Below are positions 8,089 through 14,674 of a stretch of DNA of 16,043 bases, in pieces. Source of the stretch: JBKCHH01 sp046302855 (GTDB lineage Bacteria; Pseudomonadota; Alphaproteobacteria; Rickettsiales; UBA8987); assembly GCA_046302855.1 (NCBI GenBank), contig JBKCHH010000070.1:1-16043 (forward strand), written 5' to 3'. The translations under genes were made by a program, and so were the position numbers. Positions within the stretch are counted from its first letter, which is position 1. Each line of letters starts with the position of its first letter. Under the pieces are notes generated by a model. It had not been told where the DNA came from and ran no database searches. It saw only the letters and a list, made by a program, of their open reading frames with translations.

Positions 8089-9090
8089 TTATAGAGGACA
8101 TTTAAACTGTTTAGCTTTTCGTTCTTCTTGCCATTTCCACCTTTCCAATGTGTTCGTATCTTCAGGTGATATAATACAAACAAGATTGTTCATTCTTTTG
8201 CGGAAAGCTACTCTTTGCTCGAAATCATAATACTTTCCACGGTCAGACCATTCGTATTCATATTCGAGTAACCCTTTAATATAAGGTCTCATAGATTTTC
8301 CAAGCTTTTCAAGCGTAGTGAAAACTGCTTCGGCTTTATTTTTATCATAATATTCTCTCTTTAAAAAATTCAGTAATGCTGGTGCTATTTTATCAACATG
8401 ATTTGGATAATTAGCAGCTTTTTTAATTATGGGGATAATAATCTCATCGTCAAAATCCTCTGTTTCTAGAACGCTTACAATCTGCTCAACCGTTTCAATT
8501 TCATTTTCATTGCCCATCTGAAGCAAGACATTCGAAGCATATCCTCTTTGATCTTCTCTCGTTCCATTTTTTGCTATGGCTTTCAATTGCTCTCGCTTGT
8601 TTAGCACTGTTGCTTTAAATTTATCATCGGCGAGATATTCTAAAAGTTTTTTGGAAGCGCCGTAATATGAAAAAACATAATCTCCCTGTAATGTACTTAC
8701 GAAATCATCTACTGCCCGCGCATCTTTATCTATCGGAGAAAGTCCTACACCATTTGCATGAATAGAAGCAATGCCCAGAACTCCTTTAGCTCTTACCGTG
8801 CAAAGTAAATCACCACTATCTGGACCAGTATCGCAACAGTCATACGAGAGTGCTAAATTAACCTTTTCATTTGAGGGAAGGTTGCAAAGATAATTATAAG
8901 AAGTGTATCCCAACACTTTTCCATCGGATTGCAGAATACAGCCGGGTTGTTTTATTCCCGATCCGTCAAAAATAGGGCTGTAGCTTTTATCTATATTTAC
9001 TTGGATTTCTTTACCAGGTTTGGGAACACAGCTAGCATAAGACTTAGTTGTAAAAAACATGACTAATAGCAACAATGTAAAAAACTTCAT
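8089..9090 (-). CDS. Secreted cysteine-containing protein of unknown function with helical, possibly HEAT-like C-terminal half
   Basis: 333 residues starting at ATG 9090, with a strong ribosome binding site (AGGAG seven bases upstream). Residues 1-20 (MKFFTLLLLVMFFTTKSYAS) form a signal peptide. The junction SYASC is not a good lipobox, so a soluble periplasmic or exported protein is more likely than a lipoprotein. Six Cys lie in the N-terminal third (21, 51, 69, 85, 86, 97) and two near the C-terminus, so disulfides are plausible. The middle and C-terminal parts are helical with repeating charged and hydrophobic stretches, resembling HEAT or ARM repeats in pattern only. I do not recognise the family. 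It is the only gene between the two hisB 3' copies and is oriented like hisB. It may be horizontally acquired cargo. Confidence 0.8.
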   Translation of the reverse strand: MKFFTLLLLVMFFTTKSYASCVPKPGKEIQVNIDKSYSPIFDGSGIKQPGCILQSDGKVLGYTSYNYLCNLPSNEKVNLALSYDCCDTGPDSGDLLCTVRAKGVLGIASIHANGVGLSPIDKDARAVDDFVSTLQGDYVFSYYGASKKLLEYLADDKFKATVLNKREQLKAIAKNGTREDQRGYASNVLLQMGNENEIETVEQIVSVLETEDFDDEIIIPIIKKAANYPNHVDKIAPALLNFLKREYYDKNKAEAVFTTLEKLGKSMRPYIKGLLEYEYEWSDRGKYYDFEQRVAFRKRMNNLVCIISPEDTNTLERWKWQEERKAKQFKCPL

Positions 9091-9116
9091 GCTCTTTCTC
9101 CTGTTGATTAGATTAC

Positions 9117-9146
9117 ATTATCCAAGTAATAGTAATAATTTGGCAA
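9117..9146 (-). promoter_or_regulatory. Promoter for the secreted cysteine-containing protein
   Basis: The minus strand has TTGCCA (9146-9141), an 18-base spacer and GATAAT (9122-9117). Transcription would begin near 9110, giving a leader of about 20 bases that includes the AGGAG ribosome binding site. The gene therefore seems to carry its own promoter rather than depend on hisB read-through. Confidence 0.5.
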
Positions 9147-9282
9147 GAATCAATTGTAAAAACCTAGAACCTCCGCCAAAAAGCTAAAGGGAAATTAGAT
9201 CAGATGCTATGGTTTTCATTTAATTACCCATTATCGGTTTGCATTTGAGTCAAACATTCCCTCTGCTACAAAAACAATTTCT

Positions 9283-9870
9283 CTACAAGCTTCCCTTAGT
9301 TGATGGAATAATATTTACCGCCCTTTTATCTATCTCAACCGCTTTTTTTAGCACCTTGGCGAAGGCCTTAAAGGTTGATTCTATTATGTGGTGGTTATTA
9401 ACCCCATACAAATTTTCTAAATGCAAAGTAATTTTGGCGGTTGAAACAAAGCCACCAAAGAATTCTCTAAATAGCTCTGTATCCATTTCTCCCAGTTTAT
9501 CTCTTGAAAAATTTACCTTCCAGATAAGATAGCTTCTACCACTTATGTCTATTGCTCCACGGGTTAAGGTTTCATCCATGGGAATGGTTGCATCCGCAAA
9601 GCGGGTTATGCCCTTTTTATCCCCCAGTGCCTTTAAAAAAGCCTCACCAAAGGTAATGCCAACATCTTCTGTTAAATGATGAAAATCTATATGAGTATCA
9701 CCGCTTGCTTCAACCGTTAAATCTATAAGGCTGTGCCTTGCAACCTGTTCTAGCATATGGTCTAAAAAACCAACCCCTGTTGCAATTTTATATTCACCGG
9801 TGCCATCAAGGTTTAGTTCAACCTTTACTTTGGTTTCTTTGGTGATTCTTTCAACCTTAGCTATTCTCAT
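9283..9870 (-). CDS. hisB: Imidazoleglycerol-phosphate dehydratase (monofunctional HisB)
   Basis: Catalyses dehydration of imidazole glycerol phosphate to imidazole acetol phosphate in histidine synthesis, in the cytoplasm. At 195 residues it is the monofunctional form, without the phosphatase domain of the E. coli fusion. Family motifs are complete: FLDHML, the metal-binding DFHHLTEDVG, and the second metal motif GVNNHHIIESTFKAFAKVL, with the typical end PSTKGSL. The hisH, hisA and hisF genes that often accompany hisB in alphaproteobacteria are absent, and hslV diverges from it as a probable relic of the alphaproteobacterial hisB/hslV neighbourhood. Its last 61 bases are a near copy of 7983-8043, differing only at synonymous positions, so this 3' end may have been replaced during an insertion event. 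Confidence 0.97.
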   Translation of the reverse strand: MRIAKVERITKETKVKVELNLDGTGEYKIATGVGFLDHMLEQVARHSLIDLTVEASGDTHIDFHHLTEDVGITFGEAFLKALGDKKGITRFADATIPMDETLTRGAIDISGRSYLIWKVNFSRDKLGEMDTELFREFFGGFVSTAKITLHLENLYGVNNHHIIESTFKAFAKVLKKAVEIDKRAVNIIPSTKGSL

Positions 9871-9889
9871 TTGCTATTTTTATTTGCTC

Positions 9890-9922
9890 TTGAAGTTTTA
9901 ATGCCTTAACCCCATATATAAT
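9890..9922 (+). promoter_or_regulatory. Possible hslV promoter
   Basis: A perfect -10 hexamer TATAAT (9917-9922) lies 30 bases before the hslV start. The best -35-like hexamer TTGAAG (9890-9895) is 21 bases away, longer than ideal, so the -35 assignment is weak. Confidence 0.35.
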
Positions 9923-9952
9923 ACCCAAATAGTAAATTAATAGTTAAAATAA

Positions 9953-10504
9953 ATGATAAATTCAAACAATCAAACAATGCACGCCACCACTATTCTAGCA
10001 GTTAGAAAGGATGGGAAAACCGTAATAATAGGTGATGGGCAGGTTTCACTTGGCAATACCGTAATTAAGGCAAATGCCAAAAAACTGCGTCGTTTGGGAA
10101 AGGATCAAAAAATTGTGGCTGGTTTTGCTGGTTCCACGGCAGATGCCTTTACCCTGTTTGAAAGGCTAGAGGCAAAGCTAGAAAAGCACGCTAATCAATT
10201 AACCCGTGCCTGCGTAGAGCTTGCCAAAGACTGGCGGACTGATAGATATTTGCGTAGGCTAGAGGCAATGATGATAGTAGCAGACAAAGACACAATGCTA
10301 GTTCTAACGGGGCTTGGTGATGTTCTAGAGCCTGAACACAATGTGGTAGCTATTGGCAGTGGTGGAAATTATGCTTTATCTAGTGCTAGAGCCTTAATTG
10401 ATATAAAGGGTTTAAGTGCTGTAGAAATAGCCAAAAAATCCATGAAAATAGCCGCTGAAATTTGCGTTTTCACCAATGAAAACTTTGCAATTGAAGAGGT
10501 TTAG
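9953..10504 (+). CDS. hslV: ATP-dependent protease proteolytic subunit HslV (ClpQ)
   Basis: HslV forms a double hexameric ring of N-terminal-threonine peptidases that works with the HslU ATPase in cytoplasmic protein degradation. The 183-residue protein aligns along its length with alphaproteobacterial HslV: HATTILAVRK, GDGQVSLGNTVIKANAKK, AGFAGSTADAFTLFERLEAK, ELAKDWRTDRYLRRLEAMM and IGSGGNYA. The short leader MINSNNQTMHA should be removed to expose the catalytic Thr12. Such a leader is normal in alphaproteobacteria and supports ATG 9953 over the internal ATG at 9977. hslU, usually directly downstream, is missing here and must be elsewhere if the protease is active; the next gene encodes an unrelated lipoprotein. 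hisB diverges on the other side. Confidence 0.97.
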   Translation: MINSNNQTMHATTILAVRKDGKTVIIGDGQVSLGNTVIKANAKKLRRLGKDQKIVAGFAGSTADAFTLFERLEAKLEKHANQLTRACVELAKDWRTDRYLRRLEAMMIVADKDTMLVLTGLGDVLEPEHNVVAIGSGGNYALSSARALIDIKGLSAVEIAKKSMKIAAEICVFTNENFAIEEV

Positions 10505-10550
10505 GGCGCATTTGCAGGCATCAGTTTAATGTTCCGTATGTTTGAAAGTT

Positions 10551-10578
10551 TTGACAAAAATTTATTCTAATATAAATT
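10551..10578 (+). promoter_or_regulatory. Probable promoter of the lipoprotein gene
   Basis: A consensus -35 TTGACA (10551-10556) is followed by an AT-rich -10 region containing TATAAA (10571-10576, spacer 14) or TAAATT (10573-10578, spacer 16). Either would start transcription shortly before the ATG at 10602. Confidence 0.45.
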
Positions 10579-10601
10579 AGGGCTTAAAAATTGTTAAAAA
10601 T

Positions 10602-11435
10602 ATGATCCTAAAAAGCTTGTTTTTTTTGCTATTTTTATCGCTTTTGGTTTCTTGCAAATCTTATTATGTAGAAACCAACTCCATTCAAGAAAGTGGCTAT
10701 CAGCTAGTAAGTGAGGATAAAAAAACAAATTCCACCGCTACTATTTCTAAAAAAGAAAGTTTTGTTGTTAGTTTGTTTCAAAAAAAATATTACAGAATAG
10801 CAAAATTTAAGGAAAATGGTAGTTATGGAATAATTAACACTATAGCAATATTAAATAATACAGATAAGGTTTTAGAATTTTCTGCCGATAACTTAAAAAT
10901 ATTTGATGAGCAAAAAAATGAAATTAAAATTTTTACACTAGAAGAAGCGTCTGAAAAGTTTAACAAAATATCAGATGATTTGCTTGCAAGAGAAGAAAAA
11001 CAACTTGATTACAGAAAAACAGATTCGGGCGGTGGATTTTTTGACGCAATAGCTTTAGGCTCTAACATAGCTAATCAGGTTAACAAAAATAAGTCAAATG
11101 GTGCAGATAAGAAACAATACTATCAACGTAGAATAGATGCCTATCATTCAGAGCAAAAACAACAAAATGTATATTTTGCTAAAAATACTCCAGAAACAGA
11201 AGCTGAAATAGAAAAACAAAAGGTTGCTATAAGAAATAAATATAAAAAACAAAAAGAAGATTTTGCAAGTAATTACATTAAACCCACAAAAATAAATCCA
11301 GGTCAGCAGCAAAGTTTTGAATTTCAATTTAAACTAACAGATTTAACCAAGGATGATAAAAAGTTTTTCATAGAAGTGATGTTAGATGGCGAAAAACACG
11401 CCTTTAGTTTTTCAAATAAAATAATTGAGAAATAA
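10602..11435 (+). CDS. Predicted lipoprotein of unknown function
   Basis: 277 residues. The N-terminus MILKSLFFLLFLSLLVSC is a lipoprotein signal with lipobox LVSC, so Cys18 should be lipidated and the protein anchored to a membrane facing the periplasm. The mature part is Lys- and Glu-rich: a first region with beta-like segments (YYRIAKFKENGSYGIINTIA), a short glycine-containing hydrophobic patch (GGGFFDAIALGSNIAN), a charged helical stretch with coiled-coil character at about residues 195-222 (EAEIEKQKVAIRNKYKKQKE), and a C-terminal segment PGQQQSFEFQF...FFIEVMLDGEKHAFSF. The last pattern, an N-terminal conserved strand region plus a terminal strand pair, suggests a small beta sandwich, but I do not recognise the family. 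There is no clear ribosome binding site. It has its own promoter and no evident operon partner. Confidence 0.85.
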   Translation: MILKSLFFLLFLSLLVSCKSYYVETNSIQESGYQLVSEDKKTNSTATISKKESFVVSLFQKKYYRIAKFKENGSYGIINTIAILNNTDKVLEFSADNLKIFDEQKNEIKIFTLEEASEKFNKISDDLLAREEKQLDYRKTDSGGGFFDAIALGSNIANQVNKNKSNGADKKQYYQRRIDAYHSEQKQQNVYFAKNTPETEAEIEKQKVAIRNKYKKQKEDFASNYIKPTKINPGQQQSFEFQFKLTDLTKDDKKFFIEVMLDGEKHAFSFSNKIIEK

Positions 11436-11533
11436 AGTATTTTTTATCTTCAGTTAGCAAATTTATTAGAGTTTATAAAACTTCTTGATTGCTATAGGTA
11501 AATGATTATTTTAGCCCCACTTATATTTATAAT

Positions 11534-13330
11534 ATGCACAAATATCGCACTCACACTTGTAATGATTTATCGGCAAAGGATGTTGGCAGTAAGGTTCGCC
11601 TTTCTGGCTGGGTTTTTAGAAAAAGAGATCACGGCAATTTGCTATTTATAGACCTGCGGGATCACTATGGGGTAACCCAAATTGTGTTTTTTGATAATCT
11701 AGAAATTGCCTCTAACCTGAAGTATGAATCGGTTATAACCATTACCGGCAGCGTTCTAAAAAGAAGTGATGATACTATTAATAAATCAATTAAAAGTGGT
11801 GAAATAGAAGTTAGGGTGGAAGAATTTGTGGTGGAATCGGAAGCGCAAACTTTGCCCATTTTAGTAAATCAAGAGGGGGATTTTCCAGAAAGCACTCGCC
11901 TAAAGTATCGCTTTTTAGATTTAAGAAGGGAAAAATTGCACAATAACATTATCCTTCGCTCAAAAATTATCTCTTACATTAGAAAATACTTAACCGATGC
12001 TGGCTTTAATGAGTTTCAAACGCCCATTTTAACCGCCTCATCACCGGAAGGGGCAAGGGATTTTTTAGTGCCATCGCGTTTAAATCCGGGTAAGTTCTAC
12101 GCCCTGCCACAAGCTCCGCAGCAGTTTAAGCAACTACTAATGATTTCTGGCTTTGATAAATATTTTCAAATTGCCCCCTGTTTTAGGGATGAAGATGCAC
12201 GGGCAGACCGCTCTCCGGGTGAATTTTATCAGCTAGATATGGAAATGAGCTTTGTTACGCCGGAAGATGTTTTTTCAACAGTAGAAAAGCTAGTTTACAG
12301 CGTGTTTAAAAACTTTAGTGATTATACAATAACTTCTACGTCTTTTCCTCGCATTACTTTTGATGCCTCAATGCTAAAATATGGTAATGATAAGCCAGAC
12401 CTTAGAAACCCCATAGAAATTGTAGATGCTACTGAGATTTTTGAAAATTCAGGCTTTTCAATTTTTGCAAATAATATAAAAAAGGGTGAGGTGGTGCGTG
12501 CCATACCTGCCCCCAACACGGCTGAAAGTTCAAGAAGTTTTTTTGATAAAAAGGTGGAATTCGCCATAGCTAATGGCGCTAAGGGCCTAGCATATATAGT
12601 TTTTGATAAAAATGGCGAAGCCAAAGGGCCAATTGCAAAACTTCTGGATGCGGATAGGCTTTCTAACTTAAAGAAACTCGCCCATCTAAAAAATGGCGAT
12701 AGTGTATTTTTTACTTGTGGTGAAAAGTTGGTAGCAAGTAGTCTAGCGGGTAAGGTTAGAACCCTGCTGGGTGAAGAGCTTGGCTTAATAGAAAAAAACA
12801 TCTTCAAATTCTGCTGGATTACAGATTTTCCATTTTATGAATGGAATGAAGATGAAGGCAAAATAGATTTTTCGCACAATCCCTTTTCTATGCCTCAAGG
12901 TGGCATAAAGGTTCTGCAGGATGCCAAAACAAAAGAAGACTTGCTAAAAATTAAGGCATTTCAATATGATATCGTGTGCAACGGCATAGAGCTTTCAAGC
13001 GGCGCTATTAGAAATCACCTGCCAGAAATTATGTATAAGGCGTTTGAAATTGTTGGTTATGATAAGGATGCGGTAAATAGTAAATTTGGCGGTATGATTC
13101 GTGCCTTTTCATACGGCGCCCCCCCGCATGGTGGCATTGCACCGGGTATTGATAGAATGGTAATGCTAATTGCTAATGAGCCAAACATTCGCGAAGTTAT
13201 AGCCTTTCCACTTAACCAAAATGCGCAAGATCTACTACTTAACGCCCCCAATACCGTTTCAGAAAAGCAACTACGCGAGCTAAACCTTCAACTTTCCCCA
13301 AAAGCTAAGGCGCTACTTGAAAAAGAATAG
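11534..13330 (+). CDS. aspS: Aspartyl-tRNA synthetase, bacterial type, probably non-discriminating
   Basis: Charges tRNA-Asp with aspartate. 598 residues, normal for the bacterial enzyme. Order: N-terminal OB-fold anticodon-binding domain (about 1-110, GWVFRKRDHGNLLFIDLRD), class II catalytic core with motif 1 (FLDLRREKLHNNIILRSKI) and motif 2 (CFRDEDARADRSPGEFYQLD), the bacterial GAD insertion (about 290-420), and motif 3 (GGIAPGIDRMVML) near 535. The residue after RRD/KRD in the OB fold is His33, where discriminating enzymes such as that of E. coli have Leu. By family knowledge His there marks AspRS that also makes Asp-tRNA-Asn for the GatCAB amidotransferase. That assignment is inference. 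ATG 11534 gives the expected N-terminus. A TATAAT abuts the ATG but would start transcription inside the gene. Its stop is one base from the convergent chorismate mutase-like stop. Confidence 0.98.
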   Translation: MHKYRTHTCNDLSAKDVGSKVRLSGWVFRKRDHGNLLFIDLRDHYGVTQIVFFDNLEIASNLKYESVITITGSVLKRSDDTINKSIKSGEIEVRVEEFVVESEAQTLPILVNQEGDFPESTRLKYRFLDLRREKLHNNIILRSKIISYIRKYLTDAGFNEFQTPILTASSPEGARDFLVPSRLNPGKFYALPQAPQQFKQLLMISGFDKYFQIAPCFRDEDARADRSPGEFYQLDMEMSFVTPEDVFSTVEKLVYSVFKNFSDYTITSTSFPRITFDASMLKYGNDKPDLRNPIEIVDATEIFENSGFSIFANNIKKGEVVRAIPAPNTAESSRSFFDKKVEFAIANGAKGLAYIVFDKNGEAKGPIAKLLDADRLSNLKKLAHLKNGDSVFFTCGEKLVASSLAGKVRTLLGEELGLIEKNIFKFCWITDFPFYEWNEDEGKIDFSHNPFSMPQGGIKVLQDAKTKEDLLKIKAFQYDIVCNGIELSSGAIRNHLPEIMYKAFEIVGYDKDAVNSKFGGMIRAFSYGAPPHGGIAPGIDRMVMLIANEPNIREVIAFPLNQNAQDLLLNAPNTVSEKQLRELNLQLSPKAKALLEKE

Positions 13331-13331
13331 A

Positions 13332-13853
13332 TTACAAGGTTGTAAAAAACTCTAACCCTTCATATTCAAAGAATTTGCTTACGGAGTTATTATGATTCTC
13401 CCCAATTTTTTGGGCTATAATGGTGTTGTGTTTTGCCTTTTGGTGATAGGTAAATAAATCAGTATAATTACTAAATAATTTTAAGGGAATAAATCCACCA
13501 AAAACCTTTGCCACTGTATTTATAAGCCCTTCTTCATTTATAAGCAAAACTTTTGAATTTTGTTCAAGCGAAATACCAGCAGAAATTATGGAACGAAACA
13601 GCAAAAAGATGTTTTCCCTTAGTTTTGCAACATCATCAAAGTGATAGTTTTTTATTTTCACATCATATTCTTTTAGAATATTGGCGAGCATTGATTTTTC
13701 CCTATCGCCACTAATAATGCTTTTTTTGGAATTCTTTAGATTTTTTATTTTGCCCACCTCCTCAACCAAAAGGTATCTTTTTAAAAATAGCTCTAAAAGC
13801 TGTGAATCTATGGCATCAATTTCTACTCTAATATGGGGTATTTTATTGGTCAT
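13332..13853 (-). CDS. AroQ-class chorismate mutase-like protein with C-terminal extension
   Basis: Residues about 5-95 resemble the AroQ chorismate mutase domain, which converts chorismate to prephenate for Phe and Tyr synthesis: IRVEIDAIDSQLLELFLKR, then VEEVGKIK and GDREK. Compared with the E. coli PheA mutase domain, Arg9, Arg26, Lys37 and Arg51-Glu52 match catalytic residues. The position of Asp48 appears as Ser, and Ser84/Gln88 appear as Gly/Glu by eye alignment, so activity is not assured. Residues 96-173 (SKVLLINEEGLINTVAKVFG onward) are not a prephenate dehydratase domain that I can recognise. They may be a shortened form of an extra domain seen on some alphaproteobacterial chorismate mutases (weak recollection). 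The ATG overlaps the proC stop by four bases (ATGA), so translation is coupled. No prephenate dehydratase gene is seen nearby. Confidence 0.8.
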   Translation of the reverse strand: MTNKIPHIRVEIDAIDSQLLELFLKRYLLVEEVGKIKNLKNSKKSIISGDREKSMLANILKEYDVKIKNYHFDDVAKLRENIFLLFRSIISAGISLEQNSKVLLINEEGLINTVAKVFGGFIPLKLFSNYTDLFTYHQKAKHNTIIAQKIGENHNNSVSKFFEYEGLEFFTTL

Positions 13854-14674
13854 TGATTTAATTCTTTTGCTTTTTTATAGGCTAATTCTATCGCCTCTGC
13901 TACAATTTTTTTAAAATGATGTTTTTCTAAATGATTAATGGCACTTTCAGTTGTGCCACCCTTGCTGGTTACCTGTTTTCTTAATTGTTTAGCATCTAAG
14001 TTATTTTCTTTTAGTAAATTTAGTGAGCCTTGCAGGGTTTGGTATATTATTTGTTTTGTTTCGTAGGGGAAATCATCCATAGCCCCCTCCATTGCTTCTT
14101 CTAGTGCCTCAAAAAAATAGAACAAATAGGCAGGGCCGCTACCACTAAGGGCGGTGAATTTGTTTATGTCATCTTCTTTTTCTACCTTGTAAAGGCTAGA
14201 GAACTTTTTGAAGTAATATTCAAACAGTTCGATATGATAGTTTTCTGCATATTTATTTGCAATATATGCACTAAGTGATTGATTTATAAGAATATTTAAG
14301 TTTGGCATGGTGCGAATTATAACTTTTTTGCCAATTACCTCTTCTAGCTTTTTTAAACTAACTCCTGCCATTATAGAAACAAAAATGGTGTGATTATTCA
14401 CCCTTTCATTTAAATAAGCGAATGTTTGGGCTAGATTATAAAAATCTTGTGGCTTTACGGCAATTATTACCAAATCTGGAATAAAATTGGTGGGTAGCTC
14501 TTCAGTGGTTTTAATAGATGCGAAGTTTGATTGGATGGTATTTTTTTCTAAAACCACTAGTTCATTTTTTTCAAAATCACCCTCTAAAGCCTTCACAATA
14601 GCCCTGCCCATATTGCCATAGCCTATTAAAAGTAGTTTTGTTCCTTTAAATTTGTTGAATGATTTATTTTGCAT
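13850..14674 (-). CDS. proC: Pyrroline-5-carboxylate reductase
   Basis: Reduces 1-pyrroline-5-carboxylate to proline with NAD(P)H, the last step of proline synthesis, in the cytoplasm. From ATG 14674 it has 274 residues, normal for the family. An N-terminal Rossmann motif GYGNMG lies at residues 18-23, and the P5CR signature region GSGPAYLFYFFEALEEA and VTSKGGTTESAI lies in the C-terminal helical domain. The usual Pro in VTSPGGTT is Lys here. I chose ATG 14674 because GGGGAG sits about four bases upstream. A TTG at 14686 would add four residues but has no ribosome binding site of its own. The start overlaps the end of murB by 11 bases and the stop overlaps the chorismate mutase-like gene by four, so the three genes form a tight operon. 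Confidence 0.96.
   Translation of the reverse strand: MQNKSFNKFKGTKLLLIGYGNMGRAIVKALEGDFEKNELVVLEKNTIQSNFASIKTTEELPTNFIPDLVIIAVKPQDFYNLAQTFAYLNERVNNHTIFVSIMAGVSLKKLEEVIGKKVIIRTMPNLNILINQSLSAYIANKYAENYHIELFEYYFKKFSSLYKVEKEDDINKFTALSGSGPAYLFYFFEALEEAMEGAMDDFPYETKQIIYQTLQGSLNLLKENNLDAKQLRKQVTSKGGTTESAINHLEKHHFKKIVAEAIELAYKKAKELNQ

Noticed and set aside
9239..9532. Plus-strand open frame covering the hisB 3' end
   Set aside because: It is antisense to a well-conserved hisB frame, and its start lies in intergenic sequence without a ribosome binding site.
11528..11533. TATAAT directly before the aspS ATG as the aspS promoter
   Set aside because: Transcription would start about six bases inside the gene, after the only suitable start codon, so it cannot serve this frame.
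12322..12807. 161-residue minus-strand frame inside aspS
   Set aside because: Shadow of the conserved AspRS reading frame; no domain is recognisable.
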